13,282 nt of DNA from Oscillospiraceae bacterium (GTDB lineage: Bacteria > Bacillota_A > Clostridia > Oscillospirales > Ruminococcaceae), in NCBI GenBank assembly GCA_004558145.1, contig SFDQ01000017.1:1-13282 (forward strand), given 5' to 3'. The first letter of the stretch is position 1; every line of letters begins with the position of its first letter. This document shows, piece by piece, positions 7,164-12,673 of the stretch. Under the pieces are notes generated by a model, which did not search any database, had not been told where the DNA came from, and saw nothing but the letters and a program-made list of their open reading frames with translations. A program made the position numbers and the translations under genes.

Positions 7164-7201
7164 AAAAGCCCCCGGGGCAGCCGTCAGGCCGCCCCGGGGG
7201 C
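7164..7201. terminator. GC-rich hairpin after the cortex-lytic operon
   Basis: Perfect 11-bp stem GCCCCCGGGGC (7168-7178) / GCCCCGGGGGC (7191-7201), 20 bases after the M15 gene stop. An A run (7164-7167) precedes it, but no T run follows on the + strand. By sequence it is a better minus-strand terminator. Its position still suggests it ends the + strand operon. Confidence 0.65.
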
Positions 7202-7259
7202 ACTGTGCTTGGTTTGCCGGTTTTGCGGCATATCTTGACAAAAAAGATGTTTCTCGCTG

Positions 7260-7289
7260 TTGCCTCAGATCAGAAAATCGCGTTATACT
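7260..7289 (+). promoter_or_regulatory. Sigma-A promoter for the DUF6508 gene
   Basis: TTGCCT (7260-7265), an 18-base spacer and TATACT (7284-7289). The transcript would begin near 7296 and carry a leader of about 130 bases. A TTGACA at 7235-7240 has no -10 at the right distance. Confidence 0.5.
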
Positions 7290-7425
7290 GGAACCACAGG
7301 AGCTTATACCAATATTTCTGATTTGGAGATAAAATCCTGATTAAAGGCGATGTGCGCATTGGGACTAAAGGCGCAGAAACCGCTTTGGATGAATGTGCCT
7401 TTATTATGCAGACGAGGCGGCAGCC

Positions 7426-7806
7426 ATGTATGAAGCCTTAACAAAGTATATCGGGCAATTTGAAGATGTGGGCACCTGGATCATTGACCGTAAAAATGAC
7501 GGATCCAAAGAACATCCGATCCAAATGCCTTATATGGCATATTCCAAGGCCATTATGAAATTTGTTTCGGAAATGGATGCTTTCATGGTCTACAACTATC
7601 AAGAGGTGCTAAAGCGGAACAATCTTCAGTGGGGAATGGAAATGGGCAATGCGGATGTTTCGGGGTTTGATGCCGAAGATGTCCTGGCATTGCTGACTGG
7701 TGCGGTTCGTGCGGAAAGATTTTGCGACGGTGCTTTTGCTTCTTTTGTTCGATCCGGTGCAATTGACCGCTGGCTGCGCAGGCTAAAGGAAATCGATGAA
7801 TCATGA
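7426..7806 (+). CDS. DUF6508 family protein
   Basis: A 126-aa soluble protein of unknown function. The pattern is that of DUF6508: MYEALTKYIGQFEDVGTWIIDRKNDG at the start, HPIQMPYMAYSKAIMKF in the middle, and the hallmark C-terminal block GAVRAERFCDGAFASFVRSG followed by IDRWLRRLKEID. There is no signal peptide, membrane segment or catalytic motif that I recognise. I place the start at ATG 7426, eight bases after GAGG (7414-7417), because the family sequence begins there. The in-frame ATG at 7393 lacks a ribosome binding site. Base composition is clearly more AT-rich than the genes to the left. It has its own promoter and terminator and lies between 19-bp direct repeats, consistent with an acquired cassette. 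Family members often sit in accessory DNA; the role is not known to me. Confidence 0.8.
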   Translation: MYEALTKYIGQFEDVGTWIIDRKNDGSKEHPIQMPYMAYSKAIMKFVSEMDAFMVYNYQEVLKRNNLQWGMEMGNADVSGFDAEDVLALLTGAVRAERFCDGAFASFVRSGAIDRWLRRLKEIDES

Positions 7807-7813
7807 ACCAAGA

Positions 7814-7843
7814 GAAAAGCCGCAGGGGTTCCTGCGGCTTTTC
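7814..7843 (+). terminator. Intrinsic terminator of the DUF6508 gene
   Basis: Perfect 13-bp stem GAAAAGCCGCAGG (7814-7826) / CCTGCGGCTTTTC (7831-7843) with a four-base loop, eight bases after the stop codon. The U-rich end is part of the right arm and continues as ATTGTTTTG. Confidence 0.9.
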
Positions 7844-7856
7844 ATTGTTTTGGGGT

Positions 7857-7894
7857 ATAAAAAAGTTGACAGACTCCATTTGGAATCTGTCGAC
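7857..7894 (-). terminator. Hairpin with T run, probable terminator for minus-strand transcripts
   Basis: GTTGACAGACTCC (7865-7877) pairs with GGAATCTGTCGAC (7882-7894) except for one mismatch and one wobble, around an ATTT loop. Read on the minus strand it is followed by TTTTTTATA (complement of 7856-7864), the shape of an intrinsic terminator. It lies about 200 bases downstream of the methyltransferase gene. Confidence 0.55.
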
Positions 7895-8092
7895 TTATCA
7901 TGGGCATGCCTTAACAAAAAAGATGTTTGAGGCAGTTATATCCTTTATAGCCTGGCTATAGTAGGTTGCGGCCACGATCCCGGAAAAGTGGCAGAACAGC
8001 GAGCAGCTGTCAGGGCGAGATGAACGGTTTTACATCTGGCCTTGGCTGCCATCATCCTTCCCGCTGAACGGGCAGTCAAGACGGCCAATTCC

Positions 8093-8851
8093 TCAAAGTG
8101 CTTGGCCGCATTCATAGAGAAACATTTCGCATCGGTCATTGAGAGCGGGTTCTTTCTGATAATTGGAATAGACAGATATGCTCGTAAAGCCGCACCCCCG
8201 TAGATATTCGTCCATCTCCCCGTATTGGTACAGGTGCGTCTGAAAATCCATGGCTTCACTTTGCAGCAATTCCGTTCCGCGATAGAGTTCGTAAATGGAC
8301 GGGGAAAACTGCGTCTGACTTTTTTCGTCGTAGTGGTTTTTCTCTTTCAGGACTAAGTCGTATCCCTCTTTTGTTTTCACCGAAACATTTACTTTATAGT
8401 CACTGTCCTCCTCACATCGGTCAAAGACGGTATCGACTGCAAATACCAATTTCCCGCCGGGAGCCAGCAATTCTTTCATCTTCTGCAAAATTCCTTGACA
8501 CATCCTCATGTTTGTAAACAGTGAGATGGAGCCAGAGGGAATAAAAATATAATCAAACTGTTCCTGTACGGCATAGTTGATGATGTCCGCCTGTATCACT
8601 TTCGCATCCGGCGCTTTCTGCTTTAATTTTGCCAGCATTTCTCCTGATAAATCCATCCCGCTGATGTCAAAGCCACACTTTAAAAACGGAACCAAAAACC
8701 GTCCGCTGCCGCAAAGGGGTTCCAAGATTTTCTTTCCCTTTTCTGCATAGGAAAGATAAAAGTCCAATTCGTCTTGTGGCGCTTGTTCATGTAAGATTTC
8801 GTACATTTCAGTACACAAGCTACCATAATAGTTTTGTCTTAATTCACTCAT
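8093..8851 (-). CDS. Class I SAM-dependent methyltransferase
   Basis: A 252-aa cytoplasmic protein with the Rossmann-fold methyltransferase core. Motif I is ILEPLCGSGRFLVPFL (residues 42-57), the ribose-binding acidic residue is in GMDLS (D67), the adenine-side motif is VIQADI (D89), and FDYIFIPSGSISLF is the motif IV strand (99-112). LLAPGGKLVFAVDT (about 128-141) is the usual post-core strand. This is the broad Methyltransf_25/11 type acting on small molecules or unknown targets; no RNA- or DNA-recognition domain is seen. The start ATG follows GGAGGA on the minus strand (8857-8862). Composition is AT-rich compared with flanking chromosomal genes, suggesting lateral origin with the DUF6508 cassette. 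A palindrome at 8889-8907 lies in its leader. No neighbour points to a substrate. Confidence 0.87.
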   Translation of the reverse strand: MSELRQNYYGSLCTEMYEILHEQAPQDELDFYLSYAEKGKKILEPLCGSGRFLVPFLKCGFDISGMDLSGEMLAKLKQKAPDAKVIQADIINYAVQEQFDYIFIPSGSISLFTNMRMCQGILQKMKELLAPGGKLVFAVDTVFDRCEEDSDYKVNVSVKTKEGYDLVLKEKNHYDEKSQTQFSPSIYELYRGTELLQSEAMDFQTHLYQYGEMDEYLRGCGFTSISVYSNYQKEPALNDRCEMFLYECGQAL

Positions 8852-8888
8852 TCTATTCCTCCAGAATTGCTTATAGGAACAGTGCCAC

Positions 8889-8907
8889 TATATCCTGCGC
8901 GGATATA
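8889..8907. promoter_or_regulatory. Palindrome upstream of the methyltransferase, candidate operator
   Basis: TATATCC (8889-8895) and GGATATA (8901-8907) are perfect 7-base inverted arms around TGCGC, 38 bases before the methyltransferase start. Without a T run it is not a terminator. It could bind a dimeric regulator or form a short leader hairpin. Confidence 0.35.
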
Positions 8908-8963
8908 AGGTGTTCAGCATTCATATCTGCAAGCTCCGATTTAACACTCTGTATTTAATTATT

Positions 8964-8991
8964 ATTGTACCACAATTCCGAGAGCGCGGAA
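8964..8991 (-). promoter_or_regulatory. Possible extended -10 promoter for the methyltransferase
   Basis: On the minus strand TACAAT (complement of 8964-8969) is preceded directly by TGG, an extended -10. The -35 candidate TTCCGC (complement of 8986-8991) is 16 bases further up and weak. It would give a leader of about 105 bases. Confidence 0.35.
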
Positions 8992-9250
8992 GCCGGCTGT
9001 TTTTAGGCCGTTTTTCCTCCTTTCGGATATACGGAACAAGCGGTTATTTAGGTGTAAGCTTGCACAAGGACAATAGCACAGATCAAAAGCATTATGAAAG
9101 CTAAAACCTGCATTGGCCATAAACGGGTTGTTATTTCGATGAACGTATTCCGATGATAAACCCAAAGAAAAAGGGCTGAAAACCGGTAGTCGTTATTTCA
9201 ACTCCTCACCAACGCCCGAAATGCCAGAAACATTTTATACCCGCATACAG
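8992..9250. other. Gene-free AT-rich spacer
   Basis: I see no supported gene here. A short minus-strand open frame (8962-9165) has no ribosome binding site before its start and no recognisable protein sequence. The only local structure I noticed is a 14-base dyad, GTGTAAGCTTGCAC, at 9052-9065. Together with the leader at 8852-8991, this makes a roughly 400-base stretch without coding content. Confidence 0.5.
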
Positions 9251-9282
9251 AAAAACCGGTCAACCATTGGTTGACCGGTTTT
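9251..9282 (-). terminator. Terminator of the initiator tRNA gene
   Basis: Perfect 14-bp stem AAAACCGGTCAACC (9252-9265) / GGTTGACCGGTTTT (9269-9282) with a three-base loop. It starts one base beyond the CCA end of the tRNA. On the minus strand it ends in five Ts (complement of 9251-9255). Confidence 0.93.
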
Positions 9283-9283
9283 G

Positions 9284-9360
<77 letters not shown>

Positions 9361-9392
9361 ATATAAGCGTCCTCTCTTGAGGGCGCCTTATT

Positions 9393-9421
9393 AATATATC
9401 ATACAGTGCGAGGCTTGTCAA
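9393..9421 (-). promoter_or_regulatory. Strong promoter of the initiator tRNA gene
   Basis: On the minus strand: perfect TTGACA (complement of 9416-9421), 17-base spacer, TATATT (complement of 9393-9398). It lies 32 bases upstream of the tRNA 5' end. Confidence 0.85.
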
Positions 9422-9461
9422 GGATTTTTTTGCGTGGTGATGCAATGTTTCGCAAAAGGTT

Positions 9462-10094
9462 TTATCCCAAATATTTTTTCATGTATTCCCCGGTTCCGTC
9501 ACCGTCACTGGCGGTGAGCCGCCAGCCGCCCGGGGCGTTTTCGTCCCGGGTGAGCACCGCCACCCGGCAGTTGTCAAGGCTTACAGCCCAGAATTTATCC
9601 AAGGGGTTTGCAAGCGCTGCGGTGAGCATCGCGTGGAGCGCTGCGCCGTGGCCTGCCACCAGCAACGTCTGGCCTGCGTGCTTCCGGGCGGCAAAGTCGA
9701 GAAAGTCTGCGGTGCGCTCCAACACACTTTGCAGGCTTTCGCCGCCCTCCGGCGGGCAATAGGCTGCCGGATCGGCAAAGAAAGGCGCGAACGCCGGGCC
9801 GAGTGTGTGGGTATCTTTTCCCTCGTAGGGACCAAACGCAATTTCAATGAGCCGTTGATCGGCACAAATCTTTCCCGCCGGCCAGCCGCTGACCAGACAC
9901 GCGGTCTCCATCGCCCGCTGCAGCGGGCTGGAATACACCCCGTCAAATTTTACGCTGGCCAGGCGTTCTTTGGCCTCCAGCGCCTGGCGTCGGCCTGTTT
10001 CGTTCAACGGAATGTCGGTGCGGCCCTGCAGCGCCGCCCGCAGGTTCCAGTCGGTCTGGCCGTGCCGGATAAGATACAACTGAGTTTGTGCCAA
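9462..10094 (-). CDS. Histidine phosphatase family protein (phosphoglycerate mutase-like)
   Basis: A 210-aa member of the histidine phosphatase superfamily. YLIRHGQT at residues 7-14 carries the phospho-accepting H11 and R10. SSPLQRAMET (55-64) carries the second arginine R60. RLIEIAFGPYEG (81-92) holds the acid E84, and LVAGHGAAL (145-153) holds the second histidine H149. Members remove phosphate from sugar phosphates, alpha-ribazole phosphate or other small metabolites; size fits the CobC/GpmB-like group, but the substrate cannot be read here. The start is a TTG (complement of 10092-10094), supported by AGAGGG eight bases upstream; no in-frame ATG exists nearby. It follows the S24 regulator gene on the same strand by 75 bases, with a hairpin (10116-10137) between, so coupling to that gene is uncertain. 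Confidence 0.88.
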   Translation of the reverse strand: MAQTQLYLIRHGQTDWNLRAALQGRTDIPLNETGRRQALEAKERLASVKFDGVYSSPLQRAMETACLVSGWPAGKICADQRLIEIAFGPYEGKDTHTLGPAFAPFFADPAAYCPPEGGESLQSVLERTADFLDFAARKHAGQTLLVAGHGAALHAMLTAALANPLDKFWAVSLDNCRVAVLTRDENAPGGWRLTASDGDGTGEYMKKYLG

Positions 10095-10115
10095 AAAACA
10101 GGCCCTCTTTCATTC

Positions 10116-10139
10116 AAAGGCCGAATTATCGGCCTTTTT
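10116..10139. terminator. Hairpin between the S24 regulator and phosphatase genes
   Basis: Stem AAAGGCCGA (10116-10124) / TCGGCCTTT (10129-10137) with an ATTA loop. The T run (10135-10139) is strongest on the + strand; on the minus strand only TTTG follows. It may end the regulator transcript only partly, leaving some read-through into the phosphatase gene. Confidence 0.65.
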
Positions 10140-10169
10140 GTCTGTTAGGATAAAGGCGTGGAGAGAAAA

Positions 10170-10799
10170 TCACCACTTGGCTTTGGTCTCCACCACCTTG
10201 CCGGCGATGAAAAGTTTATCCAGCTCCTCACCCCGCAGCACCTTAGGTTCGTAGGCCGGGTTGAAGGGCTGCAGCACTACGGCGTTGCCCCGCAGAACAT
10301 ACTTCTTCAGCGTGCCTTCGCCCTCGTCGCCGTAGACCATCACGCCCAGATCACCGTTTTCAAGGGTGGGCTGCCGGTGCACCAGTGCCAGGTCGCCGTC
10401 GCTGATGCGGGGCTCCATGCTGTCGCCCTTGACCACGAGGTAAAAATAGCTGGCCGGGTCCTTGACGCGGGCGTATTCCACGCCATAATCCTCTTCAAAG
10501 GCCAGAGCGCCGAAACCCGCACGTACAGTGCCTACCACAGGGATGGGGCTCTCTTCATAACCGCCGAAGAACCGCTGGGCGGCAGCTGCCGGCGCCACTG
10601 CTGCCAGGCCCATCAAATCGTCGATGGAGGTGCCCAACAGCGCCGCGAGACGCGCCAGAGTGTCAGGGTCCGGCGAGGAACGCCCGGTCTCCCATTTGCC
10701 CACCGCCTGCTGGCTGACACCCAGCTGGGCCGACAGGCTTTTCTGGCTGAAGCCGCTGCGCTTTCTCAGTTCTTTTAAACGCTGTGGGAACATGGCCAT
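10170..10799 (-). CDS. XRE-family repressor with S24 (LexA/CI-like) autoprotease domain
   Basis: A 209-aa phage-repressor-type regulator. Residues 5-62 are an XRE helix-turn-helix (FSQKSLSAQLGVSQQAVGKWETG contains the recognition region). An alanine-rich linker follows at 64-75. The C-terminal S24 domain has a candidate Ala-Gly cleavage site in VRAGFG (A94-G95), the catalytic serine in VKGDSMEP (S127) and the catalytic lysine in GTLKKYV (K165). All autoproteolysis residues appear present, so the protein could inactivate itself on RecA-ssDNA signal. It is not LexA proper, whose DNA-binding domain is a winged helix. Start ATG 10799 lies close to AAAGGAG; ATG 10793 is equally possible. A longer in-frame reading to 10919 would run through the promoter and is rejected. 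It is divergent from the small membrane protein gene. Confidence 0.88.
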   Translation of the reverse strand: MAMFPQRLKELRKRSGFSQKSLSAQLGVSQQAVGKWETGRSSPDPDTLARLAALLGTSIDDLMGLAAVAPAAAAQRFFGGYEESPIPVVGTVRAGFGALAFEEDYGVEYARVKDPASYFYLVVKGDSMEPRISDGDLALVHRQPTLENGDLGVMVYGDEGEGTLKKYVLRGNAVVLQPFNPAYEPKVLRGEELDKLFIAGKVVETKAKW

Positions 10800-10823
10800 T
10801 CCGCTCCTTTCCTGTATGGATTT

Positions 10824-10852
10824 ATTATACAACTGCAAGCTGTTTTTGTAAA
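10824..10852 (-). promoter_or_regulatory. Promoter of the S24 repressor gene
   Basis: On the minus strand: TTTACA (complement of 10847-10852), 17-base spacer, perfect TATAAT (complement of 10824-10829). The spacer holds an imperfect dyad, AACTGCAAGCTGTT (10831-10844), a possible autoregulatory site. Confidence 0.75.
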
Positions 10853-10882
10853 GAAAAATGTAAAAAAAGTTGTTATTTTCGC

Positions 10883-10911
10883 TTGACAACAACCGTTGGT
10901 TGTTATAGAAT
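10883..10911 (+). promoter_or_regulatory. Promoter of the small membrane protein gene
   Basis: Perfect TTGACA (10883-10888), 17-base spacer, TAGAAT (10906-10911). The start would be near 10918, 46 bases before the ATG. The spacer contains the operator-like dyad at 10888-10904. Confidence 0.75.
10888..10904. promoter_or_regulatory. Candidate repressor operator between -35 and -10
   Basis: AACAACC (10888-10894) and GGTTGTT (10898-10904) are perfect inverted 7-base arms around GTT, filling the promoter spacer. A second half-like site, GTTGTTAT, is at 10869-10876. Binding here would block the + promoter. The adjacent divergent S24 repressor is the obvious candidate. Confidence 0.6.
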
Positions 10912-10963
10912 AAAGCCACAGAGACGAACCTTCGGGCTTTGCGGCAAAATGGAGGGAAACGAT

Positions 10964-11209
10964 ATGAAAGAAACGATGTGCATGATGCTGGCTATTTTTG
11001 CGGGACTGGGCGCTGTGATGCTGGCCGGGGCGATCATCGAAGGCAGCCTGTCGGCGCTGGTGCTTCTTGGGCTGGCGGCTTGCGTTTTTGCTGCGCGCGG
11101 CTTTTATCGTTTGGGCGCACAGCCTGCAAAGCGGGCACGGCGCGCCCATCGGCACCCTCGCCCTGCGCTGGGCCTTGCCAAAGAGACCGGCAGCCTGCGG
11201 GCAGCCTGA
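10964..11209 (+). CDS. Small two-helix membrane protein, divergent from the S24 repressor
   Basis: An 81-aa protein of unknown function. Residues 6-26 (MMLAIFAGLGAVMLAGAII region) and 30-46 (SALVLLGLAACVFAARG) are hydrophobic enough to be two membrane helices joined by a short EGS turn. A strongly basic tail follows (RLGAQPAKRARRAHRHPRP, 49-67). The start ATG 10964 is preceded by GGAGGG with a good gap; a longer frame from 10784 crosses the promoter and is rejected. It has its own promoter containing a repressor-type operator and a terminator at 11243-11273. Divergent pairing with a self-cleaving repressor suggests DNA-damage control, as known for SOS-controlled small membrane proteins in other bacteria; this is inference. 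Coding status rests on the ribosome binding site and hydrophobic pattern, not on recognised family. Confidence 0.65.
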   Translation: MKETMCMMLAIFAGLGAVMLAGAIIEGSLSALVLLGLAACVFAARGFYRLGAQPAKRARRAHRHPRPALGLAKETGSLRAA

Positions 11210-11242
11210 GACATCGCTGTGAGCGGCAAAAAATACAGTGCG

Positions 11243-11273
11243 GCGGGCAGATGAGGCTGTCTGTCCGCTTTTT
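11243..11273 (+). terminator. Intrinsic terminator of the small membrane protein gene
   Basis: Stem GCGGGCAGA (11243-11251) / TCTGTCCGC (11260-11268) with one G-T wobble, followed by five Ts (11269-11273). Confidence 0.85.
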
Positions 11274-11308
11274 CCTTGGCTTTTTGGTCATACCGCCGTC
11301 AAAATCCC

Positions 11309-11337
11309 TTGACAGGTCCCTAAAAGTATGATAGTAT
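11309..11337 (+). promoter_or_regulatory. Promoter of the serine tRNA operon
   Basis: Perfect TTGACA (11309-11314), 17-base spacer, TAGTAT (11332-11337), 37 bases before the first tRNA. Confidence 0.8.
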
Positions 11338-11374
11338 ATATAGCGCGCCATCGAACGCGCAAGGCGGCCACTAT

Positions 11375-11461
11375 GGAGAGGTGTCCGAGTGGTTTAAGGA
11401 GCCGGTCTTGAAAACCGGTGACCCGCAAGGGCCGTGGGTTCGAATCCCACCCTCTCCGCCA
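11375..11461 (+). tRNA. tRNA-Ser (TGA anticodon)
   Basis: An 87-base tRNA with acceptor arm GGAGAGG / CCTCTCC, discriminator G and encoded CCA (11459-11461). The anticodon loop CTTGAAA gives TGA, reading UCN serine codons. The long variable arm (GACCCGCAAGGGCC region) and discriminator G are class II serine features. The T arm is GTGGGTTCGAATCCCAC. It is co-transcribed with the second serine tRNA 35 bases on. Confidence 0.97.
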
Positions 11462-11496
11462 TTTACAACTGAATCACCTTTTACAAACTTTGCTCT

Positions 11497-11587
11497 GGAG
11501 AAGTACTCAAGAGGTCGAAGAGGCGCCCCTGCTAAGGGCGTAGGTCGGGAAACCGGCGCGAGGGTTCAAATCCCTCCTTCTCCGCCA
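11497..11587 (+). tRNA. tRNA-Ser (GCT anticodon)
   Basis: A 91-base tRNA with acceptor arm GGAGAAG / CTTCTCC, discriminator G and encoded CCA (11585-11587). The anticodon stem-loop CGCCCCTGCTAAGGGCG gives GCT, reading AGY serine codons. The long variable arm (TAGGTCGGGAAACCGGCGC region) confirms class II. Together with the preceding gene it covers both serine codon boxes. Confidence 0.97.
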
Positions 11588-11595
11588 TAAAATCA

Positions 11596-11656
11596 AAACG
11601 GTATAGATGCCACTGGCGAAAAGCCAGTGGCATCAACCGTTTCCGGGCTTTTTTCG
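11596..11656 (+). terminator. Long hairpin ending the serine tRNA operon
   Basis: Inner perfect 12-bp stem GATGCCACTGGC (11606-11617) / GCCAGTGGCATC (11623-11634) with a GAAAA loop. Outer arms AAACGGT (11596-11602) / ACCGTTT (11636-11642) extend it. TTT closes the outer stem, and a longer T run comes 6 bases later (11649-11654). Confidence 0.8.
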
Positions 11657-11709
11657 CTCAGAAATTCACGAATGAATCCATAGATGCCAACCACTGTTTC
11701 CCCCTACCT

Positions 11710-11725
11710 GGTGGGATTCGAACCC
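11710..11725 (-). other. tRNA T-arm-like fragment
   Basis: The minus strand of 11710-11725 reads GGGTTCGAATCCCACC, identical over 16 bases to the T-loop region of tRNA-Ser(TGA) at 11436-11451, but inverted. No acceptor, D or anticodon arm accompanies it, so it is not a tRNA gene. It may be a relic of tRNA-targeted integration. It lies in the 340-base gene-free stretch 11588-11927. Confidence 0.5.
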
Positions 11726-11899
11726 CCTTTTTTCGGCGATTGGCATATTCGGAACCATGTGGCGCCCTTTTTTGAAGCATCAATTTTCAAAAAGGGCGCT
11801 ATTTTTCTATCAATCGAATACACAAAATTTGAGACGTCAATTTGTTGGTCACGACGGGCCATCAGATTGGCGCCCTTTTTGCTTTCAGACAAATTCAAA
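11721..11899. repeat. Cluster of CGCCCTTTTT repeats forming hairpins
   Basis: GGCGCCCTTTTT occurs at 11761-11772 and 11869-11880, a related AACCCCCTTTTTT at 11721-11733, and an inverted AAAAAGGGCGC at 11789-11799. The copy at 11762-11772 pairs perfectly with 11789-11799 (11 bp) and is followed by TATTTTT, so that hairpin can act as a terminator. The copy at 11870-11880 can pair imperfectly with AAAAAGAGC just before the next gene. A minus-strand open frame across the area (11704-11907) only reflects these repeats. Confidence 0.65.
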
Positions 11900-11927
11900 A
11901 AGAGCACTGAATGTCAGGAGGTAGTAA

Positions 11928-12602
11928 ATGAACCGAGAACAGTTTTTTCAGGAGCTTCGCACCGCTCTCCACCGTGAGGGATTCACTCCGCAGCCGGAAC
12001 AGGATGAATTGCTTCCTGTGGAGTGGGATGGTCTCCCTCTCTGCCGGATCACAGCGGACGGAGGCGTTCGCTACTGGCAGGAGGATGTAGCGATGCCGGA
12101 ACGGGAACGGGCCTGTGAGCGAGCCACCGATCTGGCCTGCACCGTGCGGGAGTACATGACGCTGCTGGAACAGGCTCCGCCCCTGCAAGCCCAAAGCCTG
12201 ACCGGTGACTACCGTCTGCTGGCTGACTTCAACGGAGCCGTGCTGGCTGCCCATCCCACCCGGCTTGGCGTCCAATTCGTCACATGGGACTGGAGCTTTG
12301 ACCGCACAGGTCTCAACCAGGGCAATTACTTTCAGGAAAATTATGCAGGTGCCAAGCAGGACTTCGCCATCCGCGCCGGCCTCATTTCCAAACAGCAAAT
12401 CTTCAATCAGGAGCAGCTTATCGAAATCTACCGATGCTGCTCTGATACCTTGGACGCTGGTTTTGATTTGACTGCCGAGCAGGAAAAGTGCATCCGGGGC
12501 GTTCAGGAGCAGATTGCCATTGCGGCTCCCGATGCCCTGGAGCGCATAAGAGAGCAGGAGCAGCACCCCATGGAATCCTACAACCAAGAACCGATCATGT
12601 AA
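11928..12602 (+). CDS. Conserved ICE-associated protein of unknown function
   Basis: A 224-aa soluble, acidic protein. I recognise the overall pattern from accessory genes of clostridial integrative conjugative elements: the start MNREQFFQELRTALHREG, LLPVEWDGLPLCRI (28-41), YRLLADFNGAVLAAHPTRLGVQFVTWDW (95-122), NYFQENYAGAKQDFAIRAGLI (133-153) and IYRCCSDTLDAGFDLTAEQEKCIRGVQEQI (167-196). I know no biochemical role and no catalytic motif is visible. Start ATG 11928 follows AGGAGGT with ideal spacing. It ends in a strong terminator (12610-12647), beyond which a second ICE-type gene begins. Codon use is less GC-biased than that of the cell-wall operon, in line with transfer. Confidence 0.75.
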   Translation: MNREQFFQELRTALHREGFTPQPEQDELLPVEWDGLPLCRITADGGVRYWQEDVAMPERERACERATDLACTVREYMTLLEQAPPLQAQSLTGDYRLLADFNGAVLAAHPTRLGVQFVTWDWSFDRTGLNQGNYFQENYAGAKQDFAIRAGLISKQQIFNQEQLIEIYRCCSDTLDAGFDLTAEQEKCIRGVQEQIAIAAPDALERIREQEQHPMESYNQEPIM

Positions 12603-12609
12603 TATTCAG

Positions 12610-12647
12610 GCGCCGGAGTTTTAGAAATAAGACTCCGGCGCTTTTTT
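12610..12647 (+). terminator. Intrinsic terminator with GAAA tetraloop
   Basis: Stem GCGCCGGAGTTTTA (12610-12623) / TAAGACTCCGGCGC (12628-12641) with one T-G wobble closes on a GAAA loop (12624-12627). Six Ts follow (12642-12647). Confidence 0.93.
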
Positions 12648-12673
12648 GCTTTACTGAAAGGAGCACACCACCA

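Larger units (their letters stand above)
7234..7928. repeat. 19-bp direct repeats bracketing the DUF6508 cassette
   Basis: CTTGACAAAAAAGATGTTT at 7234-7252 and CTTAACAAAAAAGATGTTT at 7910-7928 differ at one base and lie 676 bases apart. Between them are a promoter, the DUF6508 gene, its terminator and a second hairpin. The arrangement could be a target-site duplication or recombination (att-like) pair, or a duplicated promoter/regulatory element. Confidence 0.6.

Noticed and set aside
3656..7165. 1169-codon open frame on the minus strand opposite the cell-wall operon
   Set aside because: A GC-rich shadow: composition dominated by G, A, V, H and L with repeats mirroring the PG-binding domains, and no initiation signals.
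7235..7263. TTGACA at 7235-7240 as promoter -35
   Set aside because: No -10 hexamer at 16-18 bases; the TTGCCT/TATACT pair just downstream fits better.
7945..8115. Minus-strand frame downstream of and overlapping the methyltransferase end (MNAAKHFEELAVLTARS start)
   Set aside because: It reads somewhat protein-like but has no ribosome binding site and no recognised family; it could be a remnant of a disrupted gene, not supportable as a CDS.
8991..9015. Terminator-like CGGC...GCCG followed by TTTTT
   Set aside because: Only four base pairs with a long loop; too weak to claim.
11603..11689. ATAGATGCCA direct repeat (11603-11612 and 11680-11689) as an attachment site pair
   Set aside because: Ten bases is short, the copies are only 77 bases apart, and the first is part of the tRNA operon terminator stem.
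11704..11907. 67-codon minus-strand frame with three KKG motifs
   Set aside because: The repeated KKG reflects the CGCCCTTTTT DNA repeats; the start is a GTG without a ribosome binding site.
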